From Clostridia bacterium (GTDB lineage: Bacteria; Bacillota; Clostridia; Peptostreptococcales; Anaerovoracaceae): DNA of 6,491 nt. The notes beneath the pieces are model-generated. The model did not search any database and had not been told where the DNA came from. It saw nothing but the letters and a program-made list of their open reading frames with translations. The stretch is taken from positions 1 to 6,491 of the forward strand of contig CAAFTW010000007.1 in assembly GCA_900766045.1 (NCBI GenBank). Direction: 5' to 3'. Position 1 is the stretch's first letter, and each line of letters opens with the position of its first letter. Both the position numbers and the translations under genes were made by a program. Below are positions 1-5,308 of the stretch, in pieces.

Positions 1-154
1 TAAAATCCGTTAGAATATATTCTGCGGGGTCTCTGTAAATTTGCCGGAAACAGAATGAATTGATGCCTTAAAAAATGACGGATAACACCCTGAATCGAGG
101 TGACCCCAAATCTCTCCAGGGGATGCCGCTTTTTACGACTCTGTGCGGGATCCA

Positions 155-217
155 CACGGTATCGACGAGTACCGTTTTTTCTTCTTCGATCAGATACGCA
201 TTTTGGCTGGATCCATT
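155..217 (-). pseudogene. Fragment resembling the N-terminal region of an FprA-type flavo-diiron protein (metallo-beta-lactamase fold)
   Basis: Directly after the methyltransferase stop codon, and in a different frame, the minus strand reads NAYLIEEEKTVLVDTV (202 down to 155). This resembles the strand pair near the N-terminus of A-type flavoproteins (FprA) and related metallo-beta-lactamase-fold enzymes, where a consensus such as YNAYLI-x-EKT-x-LIDTV precedes the diiron-binding region. No start codon with a ribosome binding site precedes it: a TAG lies in frame at 227-229. After the DTV the similarity stops, and the frame runs on to a TAA at 68-70. Neither the HxHxDH metal site nor a flavodoxin domain is present, so this can only be a relic. 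The match is from memory of the family and is short, so a chance resemblance is possible. Confidence 0.42.
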
Positions 218-218
218 T

Positions 219-1019
219 TTAACCTTCTATACCGTTCTTCTTCACAGTGAAGAACAGTCTCGGCATTTTATGTATCACCTTTCCATCTTGCTGAGATTTG
301 TAATACTGTTTAAGCTGCGAGAGAAGATCTGAAAGAAAATCTTTTCGCTGATCATCTCTCAAAGCATTAAGATATGGACGAAGACCGCTTCCCTTATACC
401 ATTCTATTATCCCGTCAATTGAATCCATTACATGGTAATACGTTGTCTCCCACAGAGTAAAAGTACATCTCTCTGACGAAAATAGATCATAATATTCACC
501 GGGCAGAAGATTGTAGAAGTTATGTATGGAACGCAATATTTTCCATTTTGGCTGTTCAAGCACCTGATTCAGGACATGATAGAATTTCGCCTCCTGAGTT
601 AGTGGAATCTGCACTGCCAGGATCCCACCATCCGGCATCATTTCCAAAATGTTATGCAGAAGTTTCTTTTGATCCGGAATCCAGTGAATACATGCATTTG
701 AAAATACCAAATCATAAGAATCAGAAAGAGAAGAAAGGTCCTCCGGAACGTTGCATTTCCGAAAGGACAATTCGGGGTGTTTCTCTAAGGCATGATTCAG
801 CATGGATTCAGATGCGTCAATCCCGAGAATGTCAGCATCTGGAAAAAAACGGGACAACATTGCGGTACTGTTTCCCGGGCCGCAGCCGATATCCAAGATT
901 TTCTCCGGGGATTCCTTTTGTATCCGGTTGAGCAGATCTATTATTGGCTGTGTGCGCTGTGTGCCGAATTTTGTGTACTGCTCAGAATTCCAGTCTGAAA
1001 ATGATTGTGATTGTTCCAT
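219..1019 (-). CDS. SAM-dependent methyltransferase, trans-aconitate 2-methyltransferase (Tam)-like
   Basis: A 266-residue class I (Rossmann-fold) methyltransferase, close in length to E. coli Tam (about 250). Motif I is ILDIGCGPGN (residues 41-50), the acidic end of strand 2 is GIDAS (66-70), and motif IV is DLVFSNACIHWIPD (103-116), which resembles the Tam pattern DLIFANASLQWLPDH. The C-terminal part contains EWYKGSGLRPYLNAL, also typical of Tam, where a W-K-G-T/S-G-L-R-P segment shapes the acid-binding pocket. Tam methylates trans-aconitate in the cytoplasm to relieve inhibition of aconitase; the exact substrate here is inferred. The open frame extends to 1061, but the start at 1019 is preferred because GGAGG (1030-1034) lies ten bases upstream and Tam proteins begin near this point. 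The gene looks more AT-rich than the housekeeping genes to its right and is flanked by gene relics, so acquisition by transfer is plausible. No convincing promoter is seen: a TATATT lies upstream, but without a good -35 partner. Confidence 0.85.
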   Translation of the reverse strand: MEQSQSFSDWNSEQYTKFGTQRTQPIIDLLNRIQKESPEKILDIGCGPGNSTAMLSRFFPDADILGIDASESMLNHALEKHPELSFRKCNVPEDLSSLSDSYDLVFSNACIHWIPDQKKLLHNILEMMPDGGILAVQIPLTQEAKFYHVLNQVLEQPKWKILRSIHNFYNLLPGEYYDLFSSERCTFTLWETTYYHVMDSIDGIIEWYKGSGLRPYLNALRDDQRKDFLSDLLSQLKQYYKSQQDGKVIHKMPRLFFTVKKNGIEG

Positions 1020-1089
1020 AAAACGAATACCTCCACAAACAATATAAACGTGTAGTAACATACAATCTATGTCTTAAAGACCCTGTCCC

Positions 1090-1280
1090 CCGATTGTCTG
1101 TGCCATCGATGTTCACGATAATCCCATCCTCACTCATGGCATTGACCGAGGTCAGAATAACTTCTGTAGTCAGTCAGATTTTTGTCAGCTTGAAAAAATA
1201 TCATTATCCTGTATCGACTTAGGATCAATGACCGTGTTTCTTTTCTCCAGAATCCGGCGCATTTCCAGAAGCGATTTGAC
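1090..1280 (-). pseudogene. Frameshifted relic of a LUD-domain (LutC/YkgG-like, DUF162) protein
   Basis: Two minus-strand pieces in different frames. The downstream piece (1173 down to 1090) reads LTTEV followed by ILTSVNAMSEDGIIVNIDGT. This matches the LUD-domain signature (LTSTNAITEDGxxVNIDGxGNR) well. It is preceded by an in-frame TGA (1174-1176), and the match breaks right after DNR, where the family would continue with VAAMxxGP. The upstream piece (1280 down to 1188) reads LLEMRRI and then LEKRNTVIDPKSIQDNDIF; it could be the stretch just before the signature, but that match is weaker. It is bounded by TAA at 1281-1283 and TGA at 1185-1187. LUD proteins are linked to lactate utilisation and iron-sulfur oxidoreductase loci. 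With two frames, several stops and both ends missing, this cannot encode a working protein. The break lies just upstream of the methyltransferase gene, so truncation when that gene arrived is possible. Confidence 0.6.
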
Positions 1281-1283
1281 TTA

Positions 1284-1696
1284 ATCGTACGTTCTGTTAG
1301 CGACATAATTTGTATGTAAAGTATTATTCATGTTCATAAAAATATTTTACCATATCCACGGTGTTAGGATAATCATGTCTATATTTTCTGATCCTCTGCA
1401 GCTCTGAAATTCAATTGCGCTTCGCCGCACGCACTGCTTGTCAATTCCATTCTGTTATTTGTCATGTACGATGTGCAGCCAGCCAGTCGAACATCGTAGT
1501 TATTTACAAGGCCGTAGCCTGCAGCGCATCGAGCTGCGCCTTTGGCTTGCTCTCTGCAGCAGGCCTGACAGGGGACCTTCCGCCGTTCATCCGCGCGTAA
1601 TTATAATGCATAATACGCTTGGATTCACGGGGATAGGTCTCCCGAGATGCGGAGAATCCGGCTGGGCCCCCCATCCCGGCTTGCGCTCGTGCCTGC
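1284..1696. other. About 410 bases with no recognisable gene
   Basis: Positions 1284-1440 are AT-rich and show nothing. From about 1440 to 1696 the base composition shifts to GC-rich, and both strands carry short open frames (a plus frame from 1438, and a minus frame ending at TAA 1515-1517). None has a ribosome binding site or a protein family I recognise. Local inverted repeats exist, for example GCGCA (1524-1528) and TGCGC (1535-1539), but they form no known RNA. The stretch sits between the LUD relic and the inverted copy of the tmRNA end, so it may be remnant mobile DNA; that is inference only. Confidence 0.5.
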
Positions 1697-1785
1697 GGAG
1701 TTCGATTCTCCTCATTTCAACTAAAAAGAGACGGTTGCTTACGCAACCGTCTCTAACGTAATGGAGATGAGGAGAATCGAACTCC
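1697..1785. repeat. Inverted repeat: second, inverted copy of the tmRNA 3' end across the terminator
   Basis: GGAGTTCGATTCTCCTCAT at 1697-1715 on the plus strand is a perfect 19-base copy of the tmRNA T-arm and start of the 3' acceptor strand, which lies on the minus strand at 1767-1785. Between the arms is the tmRNA terminator, itself a 12-bp palindrome, so the whole forms a near-palindrome of about 89 bases. In the plus-strand copy the outermost T-stem pair is lost (C1696 against T1712), and the following bases (CATTTCAA rather than CATCTCCA) no longer fit the acceptor. No matching 5' half lies upstream, so it is a fragment and not a tRNA or tmRNA gene. It may be an attachment-site scar, an inverted duplication, or the remnant of a tRNA-like gene. 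Confidence 0.8.
1722..1755 (-). terminator. Rho-independent terminator of ssrA
   Basis: On the minus strand, seven bases after the mature tmRNA 3' end, AGAGACGGTTGC and GCAACCGTCTCT form a perfect 12-bp stem closed by a GTAA loop and followed by TTTTTA. The plus-strand side lacks a T-run, so it should work in one direction only. Confidence 0.93.
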
Positions 1786-2119
1786 TGTCCGAAAACATTT
1801 CCGCCTCACTTTCTCCGGGCGCAGCTGGTGTATTATGATTCGCCCGATCGTCCGTCCATCAGCAGACTGGCGATTTCGCTATCCCTTAGTTCCTTATCTG
1901 ATCAGGGACGTTCAGATAAGTTTTCCTGCATGAGTCGATGCCATGGTTCCGGTCTGCAGGTGAGCCGGAGATGACAAGCAGGCTGAACTAGGCAGCCAGT
2001 GCTAAATTGCTATTATTATTGTTAGCGTTTAAATTTAAAGTTGCCATTTTTAACGCAGACTTGGCGACTGCGGCCCGCTTATGAAGTTTCTATACCCCCG
2101 TCGAAACCTTTACATCCCC
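1762..2119 (-). ncRNA. ssrA: Transfer-messenger RNA (tmRNA)
   Basis: One-piece tmRNA of about 358 nt that rescues ribosomes stalled on broken mRNAs and tags the unfinished protein for proteolysis, working with SmpB. The 5' end GGGGATG (2119 down to 2113) pairs over 7 bp with CATCTCC near the 3' end (1769 down to 1763). The 5' portion contains the conserved GGTTTCGACGGG. The 3' portion contains a T-arm of AGGAG, loop TTCGATT and CTCCT. The discriminator base is A1762 and is followed by TTA, so the CCA tail is not encoded and must be added by the CCA-adding enzyme. The tag reading frame (2026 down to 1988) gives ANNNNSNLALAA and a TAG stop; the resume codon is taken as GCT at 2024-2026, by analogy with the TTAAAT-x-TAAAC-GCN context of other Firmicutes. 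The ALAA ending is the usual ClpXP signal. It lies downstream of smpB on the same strand. Confidence 0.96.
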
Positions 2120-2165
2120 ATGATGCGATGCCTGGCCGGCATCGATCTGTCGGTTTGTTAATCCT

Positions 2166-2194
2166 ATTATACACAAAAAACAAGGTTGGTAAAC
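2166..2194 (-). promoter_or_regulatory. Probable sigma-A promoter of ssrA
   Basis: On the minus strand a perfect TATAAT (2171 down to 2166) has a fair -35 element upstream (TTTACC at 16 bases, or GTTTAC at 17). Transcription would start near 2159, giving a leader of about 40 nt before the mature tmRNA 5' end at 2119, to be removed by RNase P. The leader holds a 7-bp hairpin (CGATGCC with GGCATCG, 2126-2144) just before the cleavage point. Confidence 0.7.
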
Positions 2195-2257
2195 CATAAA
2201 AGAAAACAGGCTGCGGCGGTCTGGGGGCAGTCAGCACGCTCGTTTTGCCGCCGTCAG
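2195..2257 (-). terminator. Possible terminator of the smpB / candidate small RNA transcript
   Basis: On the minus strand CTG-A-CGGCGG (2257 down to 2248) pairs with CCGCCGCAG (2219 down to 2211) over nine pairs with one bulged A, and CCTGTTTTCTTTTATG follows. The 28-base loop can fold further (GGCA with TGCC). It ends about 25 bases before the ssrA TATAAT, so it would insulate ssrA from smpB. The large loop and interrupted T-run keep confidence moderate. Confidence 0.5.
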
Positions 2258-2335
2258 TCTGGGTTAGAGTTCATCCAACTTCATACACAGATAACTATTA
2301 TTGTATCAAAGTTACAATATTAGATATCTCTAACT
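2200..2335 (-). ncRNA. Candidate structured small RNA between smpB and ssrA
   Basis: A transcript of about 135 nt is predicted from a near-consensus promoter (2342-2370) to a terminator-like hairpin. Its first bases, GTTAGAG (2334 down to 2328), pair with CTCTAAC (2269 down to 2263). This closes an inner hairpin whose 16-base arms (2328-2313 and 2305-2290; 14 of 16 pairs) carry the loop ACTTTGA. Between the inner hairpin and the closing stem lies a single-stranded stretch of about 20 nt rich in purines. The 3' domain is a GC-rich stem followed by a T-rich tail. No ORF with a ribosome binding site is present; a six-codon frame (2284 down to 2264) has none. I do not recognise the family. Alternatives are a distal promoter and attenuated leader for ssrA, or a stable 3' untranslated region of smpB. 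Confidence 0.55.
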
Positions 2336-2341
2336 GATATT

Positions 2342-2370
2342 ATTCTAGCTTATCTGTATGGTTTTGTCAA
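2342..2370 (-). promoter_or_regulatory. Near-consensus sigma-A promoter just downstream of smpB
   Basis: On the minus strand TTGACA (2370 down to 2365) and TAGAAT (2347 down to 2342) are separated by exactly 17 bases. The -35 element is perfect and the -10 element has one mismatch. It starts eight bases after the smpB stop codon and would begin transcription near 2335, exactly where the candidate small RNA's closing stem starts. Confidence 0.72.
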
Positions 2371-2378
2371 ACCCGTCC

Positions 2379-2849
2379 TTATTTCCAGTTCTTTACAGCG
2401 CGGTCAATTTTCCGCTCTGCGTCACGCTTTGCCATGGTTTCGCGCTTATCGTAGTTTTTCTTTCCGCGCGCAACCGCAATTTCCACTTTTGCGAGGCCCT
2501 TGCGGTTAATGTAAATTTTCAGTGGAACCAGGGTCAGTCCCTGCAGGGTGACTTTTCCGATCAGTTTGCGGATTTCTCTCTTATGAAGCAGCAGCTTCCT
2601 CGGTCTCAGAGGATCCACATTGAAGCGGTTTCCCTGTTTATACGGGCTGATGTTCATCCCGTACAGCCAGACTTCTCCGTCCTCTACGCGGGCGTAGCTT
2701 TCTTTAATGCTGACTTTTCCTTCGCGGACGGATTTGATTTCCGTTCCCGTCAGCACAATTCCCGCTTCCAGAGTCTCTTCGATAAAATAGTCATGGCGCG
2801 CTTTTTTATTATTTGCGGCCAGTTTATAGCCATCATCTTTCTTCTTCAC
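2379..2849 (-). CDS. smpB: SsrA-binding protein SmpB
   Basis: A 156-residue protein, the normal SmpB length. It binds the tRNA-like domain of tmRNA and places it in the empty A site of stalled ribosomes. Family landmarks in order are LAANNKKARHDYFIEE (10-25), EAGIVLTGTEIKSVREGKVS (28-47), the beta-barrel segment YGMNISPY (63-70), DPLRPRKLLLHKREI (79-93), GLTLVPLKIY (104-113), and the basic C-terminal tail ARGKKNYDKRETMAKRDAER (127-146), which becomes helical in the decoding centre. The start is GTG, with AAGGAGG (2857-2863) seven bases upstream and no alternative ATG nearby. It lies 102 bases downstream of the signal peptidase gene on the same strand and probably shares its transcript. Its RNA partner, ssrA, follows about 260 bases downstream. 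Identification is secure. Confidence 0.98.
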   Translation of the reverse strand: MKKKDDGYKLAANNKKARHDYFIEETLEAGIVLTGTEIKSVREGKVSIKESYARVEDGEVWLYGMNISPYKQGNRFNVDPLRPRKLLLHKREIRKLIGKVTLQGLTLVPLKIYINRKGLAKVEIAVARGKKNYDKRETMAKRDAERKIDRAVKNWK

Positions 2850-2951
2850 GTACAGCCCTCCTTGCTCATTCGGGGGAACGCATTCTTTTCCGGGTTACCG
2901 GCGCAGACGTCTCAGCGCACTGCGGCCTTGCCCGTTATTCTTTTGTCCCGG

Positions 2952-3533
2952 TTAATTCGACTTGTAAGGATTCTTGATGGTGCCAATCTCACGGAACGGA
3001 TACAGCCGGAAGACGACCTTGCCGACGATCTTGTTCTTCGCCACGGCACCGACGCTTGCGTAGCGGCTGTCGATGCTGACCAGACGGTTGTCTCCCATGC
3101 AGAAGTAGTGGTTTTTCGGTACGGTGTAGTTCAGAATCGTCCCGTTCGTCTTCCCGTCGTGGGTGTAGGTCTGCTTGTCTTCCTTTCCATTGATCCAGAC
3201 CTTGTTGTCCTGAATCGTGATATGGTCGCCCGGCAGGCCGATGACACGCTTGATCAGCATTTTCGGCTTTCCGTTATCGGTCGTCAGCTTGGACTTGAAG
3301 ATGATGACATCGCCCTTCTGCGGTGTCTTGTCGCCCTTATAGGCCAGGCGGTAAACGAACAGATAGTTGCCGTCCTGGAAGTTCGGCAGCATGGATGTCT
3401 CGCGGACCACGGTCGGCCGGATGACCTGGATGATCAGCAGCGCAATGCACACGGCAACGGCAATTTCAATGACCCAGTATAATATTGCTTTTCCCACAGA
3501 TCTCCCCTGTTTCTGATTATTTTCAGCTCTCAT
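2952..3533 (-). CDS. lepB: Signal peptidase I (type I leader peptidase, family S26)
   Basis: A 193-residue single-span membrane serine protease that removes signal peptides from exported proteins on the outer face of the membrane. The order is a short basic N-terminus, one membrane segment (about residues 14-37: AILYWVIEIAVAVCIALLII), then the catalytic domain. Box B contains the nucleophile, Ser47, in RETSMLPNF. Box D, LIKRVIGLPGD, contains the general base Lys95. Box E, MGDNRLVSIDSR, is also present, so the enzyme should be active. One transmembrane segment and this size are typical of Gram-positive enzymes. An ATG four codons earlier (3545), directly abutting the upstream gene's TAA, is possible through translational coupling, but the chosen ATG has GGGGG five bases upstream and the first has no ribosome binding site. 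It follows the pseudouridine synthase gene by 12 bases, so the two are very likely in one operon. Confidence 0.95.
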   Translation of the reverse strand: MRAENNQKQGRSVGKAILYWVIEIAVAVCIALLIIQVIRPTVVRETSMLPNFQDGNYLFVYRLAYKGDKTPQKGDVIIFKSKLTTDNGKPKMLIKRVIGLPGDHITIQDNKVWINGKEDKQTYTHDGKTNGTILNYTVPKNHYFCMGDNRLVSIDSRYASVGAVAKNKIVGKVVFRLYPFREIGTIKNPYKSN

Positions 3534-3545
3534 GATTTCCCCCAT

Positions 3546-4523
3546 TTACAATTCAACGCGTCCGAACAGATCCCTGCAGACAGCGTCCAGTTTTTTCGGC
3601 AGCGGCGCGGTCACACGCTTTCCATTCAGATAAGCGTATTTTTCCGGCATATTTTCGAACTCCAGACACCATGCGTGCAGGAACTGCGTGCACAGACCCC
3701 AGCGTTTTCTCACCGTCCGGTTGACCTCAGGGTCCCCGTACTTCGGATCGCCCGCCAGCGGATGCCCCGCGGCAGACAGCTGAACGCGGATCTGATGCGT
3801 CCGTCCTGTCTCGATTTCCACCTCAGCCAGCGTAAACCCGCCGTATTTATCCGTCGAGTAGAGCGGCCGCGCTTCCGTATGCATGAGTTTTCCCTCTTCC
3901 GCGATGCTCACCCGGTTTTTCACCTCATCCTTTTCCATCCGGTCAGTCAGGGACAAAGGCCTCCTGAGCAAGCCGGAAACGAGTGTCAGATACCGTTTAT
4001 GCACGCATCCGCGCTTCTTGATGATCGCATTAAAGGTCTGCAGTGCCTCGTAGTTTTTGCAGAAAATGACCAGACCGGATGTATTTCTGTCCAGACGGTT
4101 TACCGGTGCCGGAGAGAAGGTCTTCTCCGTTCTCGGATCGTACTGCCCATTCTGAATCAGATAATCCAGTACCTGATTGGCCAGATGATTGCGGTGCTCC
4201 TGCTTATTTCCATGGGTCAGCAGACCGGAAGGTTTCACGACAATCAGAAGATCGTCATCTTCATAAGCGATTTTAAACTGTTTTTTCGCATGCTGAACCC
4301 TGCGCGGCTTCTGAAGCCGAGCCAGTTCATCTTCGTGAAGATACAGGGTCAGCTGATCGCCTTCCTGAAGGATATAGTCCTCTTTCCGGCGCTTTCCATT
4401 GACCTTCACGTCTTTTCTGATCATCTTGTAGACCGCGCTGAGCGGTGCGGCGTCCAGGTACTTCCGGAGGAACTTGTCCAGGCGCTGCTGCTTTTCATTT
4501 TTTCCAATTTCTAATGTAACCAT
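3546..4523 (-). CDS. RluA-family pseudouridine synthase (RluC/RluD-like)
   Basis: A 325-residue enzyme that isomerises uridines in RNA to pseudouridine, most likely in 23S rRNA. An S4 RNA-binding domain spans about residues 12-60 (RLDKFLRKYL through VNGKRRKEDYILQEGD). The catalytic domain follows, with VVKPSGLLTHG (95-105), the motif II segment VNRLDRNTSGLVIF (141-154) with catalytic Asp145, and GRTHQIRVQLSAAGHPLAGD (240-259). Most family members have HRLDRxTSG; Asn instead of His before RLD is a known variant in some subgroups. The length and S4 domain fit RluC/RluD, but the target uridines cannot be read from sequence. No ribosome binding site precedes the ATG at 4523, and a TATAAT ends ten bases upstream, so the mRNA may be nearly leaderless. 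It is the first gene of a probable operon with signal peptidase I and smpB. Confidence 0.95.
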   Translation of the reverse strand: MVTLEIGKNEKQQRLDKFLRKYLDAAPLSAVYKMIRKDVKVNGKRRKEDYILQEGDQLTLYLHEDELARLQKPRRVQHAKKQFKIAYEDDDLLIVVKPSGLLTHGNKQEHRNHLANQVLDYLIQNGQYDPRTEKTFSPAPVNRLDRNTSGLVIFCKNYEALQTFNAIIKKRGCVHKRYLTLVSGLLRRPLSLTDRMEKDEVKNRVSIAEEGKLMHTEARPLYSTDKYGGFTLAEVEIETGRTHQIRVQLSAAGHPLAGDPKYGDPEVNRTVRKRWGLCTQFLHAWCLEFENMPEKYAYLNGKRVTAPLPKKLDAVCRDLFGRVEL

Positions 4524-4532
4524 ACTTCATGT

Positions 4533-4561
4533 ATTATACATCAGCGCATCCGAGAAATAAA
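4533..4561 (-). promoter_or_regulatory. Probable promoter of the pseudouridine synthase operon
   Basis: On the minus strand a perfect TATAAT (4538 down to 4533) has only a weak -35 (TTTATT at 17 bases). Nine bases separate it from the start codon, so transcription would begin about three bases before the ATG. Confidence 0.55.
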
Positions 4562-4581
4562 GAATGTAGTGCCTTGCGCGT

Positions 4582-4610
4582 TTGTCCTTTGTCCCTGAAT
4601 ATGCTAAAAT
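4582..4610 (+). promoter_or_regulatory. Sigma-A promoter of the MltG-like membrane protein gene
   Basis: TTGTCC (4582-4587) and TAAAAT (4605-4610) are spaced 17 bases apart, with an extended -10 TG at 4602-4603. Transcription would start near 4617, leaving a short leader that carries AAAGGAGG (4626-4633). It is divergent from the pseudouridine synthase promoter. Confidence 0.75.
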
Positions 4611-4640
4611 ACAGGGATAACGGCGAAAGGAGGCTCATTC

Positions 4641-5183
4641 ATGAAGCAGAAACAGTCCGCTTCTCACTCAAAATTCAGGGATTTCCTGTATAACACCAGC
4701 GATGTGTGGGTTACCGCAGTGATTCTGATCATTGCACTGGTCATCATTGGCTGGCGCGTCAATGTGATTATGGCCTACCCGAAACACATGACTTCCGGCA
4801 ATGTGAAAACAACGGCGGAGGTAAAGAAGGACGCACAGAAGAATAAATCCGCGTCTGATCAGGCAAAAAATTCTGCACAAGGAAGTAAATCGTCTGCGGC
4901 GGAATCTTCAGATGCAGATAAAAAGAGCAGTAAATCGGATGCAAAGGTCATGGCAGAATACAAAGACGGGCGGCTTGTAAAGACGATGAAGATCAAGATT
5001 GAGACCGGCTCTCTCACCTATGCCATGGAGCAGCTGAAAACTTACGGCCTTTACGACAGCGCGCATGAATTCAAGGTATACTGCCACCAGCAGGGCAGAA
5101 AAGCCGGAAGCATCAAGGCCGGCACGCATACTTTCAAGAAGGGCTGGACAAAGGCGAAAATAGCAAGGGCGCTCACGAATTAG
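4641..5183 (+). CDS. Membrane-anchored protein with an MltG/YceG N-domain-like C-terminus
   Basis: A 180-residue protein with three parts: a short basic cytoplasmic N-terminus; one transmembrane helix (about residues 22-44, VWVTAVILIIALVIIGWRVNVIM); a low-complexity linker rich in Ser, Lys and Ala (about 50-105); and a folded segment (about 113-180) in the extracytoplasmic space. That segment, MKIKIETGSLTYAMEQLKTYGL then YDSAHEFKVYCHQQGRK then AGSIKAGTHTFKKGWTKAKIARALT, resembles the LysM-like N-terminal domain of endolytic transglycosylase MltG (YceG). There the consensus is I-P-x-G-s-s, L-x-x-x-G-V-I-x-S, F, L-x-a-G-x-Y-x-l, I-x-x-L-t. The catalytic YceG domain with its glutamate is absent and the ORF ends cleanly, so this is a stand-alone accessory form and not an obvious truncation. 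A role in cell-wall binding or regulation is inference. The start has AAAGGAGG seven bases upstream. Downstream fba has its own promoter. Confidence 0.75.
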   Translation: MKQKQSASHSKFRDFLYNTSDVWVTAVILIIALVIIGWRVNVIMAYPKHMTSGNVKTTAEVKKDAQKNKSASDQAKNSAQGSKSSAAESSDADKKSSKSDAKVMAEYKDGRLVKTMKIKIETGSLTYAMEQLKTYGLYDSAHEFKVYCHQQGRKAGSIKAGTHTFKKGWTKAKIARALTN

Positions 5184-5206
5184 AATGCGGAACAGAGAGT
5201 AAATTT

Positions 5207-5235
5207 GGCGGAAACTGGTTAACGTTTCCGCCTTT
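5207..5235 (+). terminator. Probable terminator of the MltG-like gene
   Basis: GGCGGAAAC (5207-5215) and GTTTCCGCC (5224-5232) form a perfect 9-bp stem with an eight-base loop. Only TTTCC follows, so termination may be partial. The loop and right arm overlap the -35 region of the fba promoter. Confidence 0.55.
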
Positions 5236-5247
5236 CCATTATATAAT
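5219..5247 (+). promoter_or_regulatory. Probable sigma-A promoter of fba
   Basis: TTAACG (5219-5224) and a perfect TATAAT (5242-5247) are 17 bases apart. Transcription would begin near 5254, giving a leader of about 55 nt. The -35 lies in the loop of the preceding terminator hairpin. Confidence 0.65.
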
Positions 5248-5308
5248 AAGGGAGAAACGTTAGAACTATTGACCAATAATCACATATTTTAAACAGGAGG
5301 AGATAAAT

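Noticed and set aside
12..23. 12-base palindrome AGAATATATTCT near the window start
   Set aside because: AT-rich palindromes of this size occur often by chance, and no gene start lies nearby to make it an operator.
1620..1720. Possible tRNA gene on the plus strand, suggested by the T-arm-like GGAG-TTCGATT-CTCC
   Set aside because: No matching 5' acceptor strand, D-arm or anticodon arm can be placed upstream, and the outermost T-stem pair is broken. It is better explained as a copy of the ssrA end.
1438..1761. A 107-residue plus-strand ORF
   Set aside because: It has no ribosome binding site, runs through the inverted repeat and the ssrA terminator, and matches no family I know.
2264..2284. 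Six-codon minus-strand frame (MKLDEL) inside the candidate small RNA
   Set aside because: No ribosome binding site; most likely chance.
2358..3482. A 374-residue plus-strand ORF
   Set aside because: It lies antisense to smpB and signal peptidase I, both unmistakable, and its protein has no recognisable family features.
3675..4514. A 279-residue plus-strand ORF
   Set aside because: Antisense to the pseudouridine synthase gene; no ribosome binding site or family signal.
5269..5292. TTGACC upstream of fba as a -35 element
   Set aside because: At 17 bases downstream there is no -10; the spot overlaps the ribosome binding site region.
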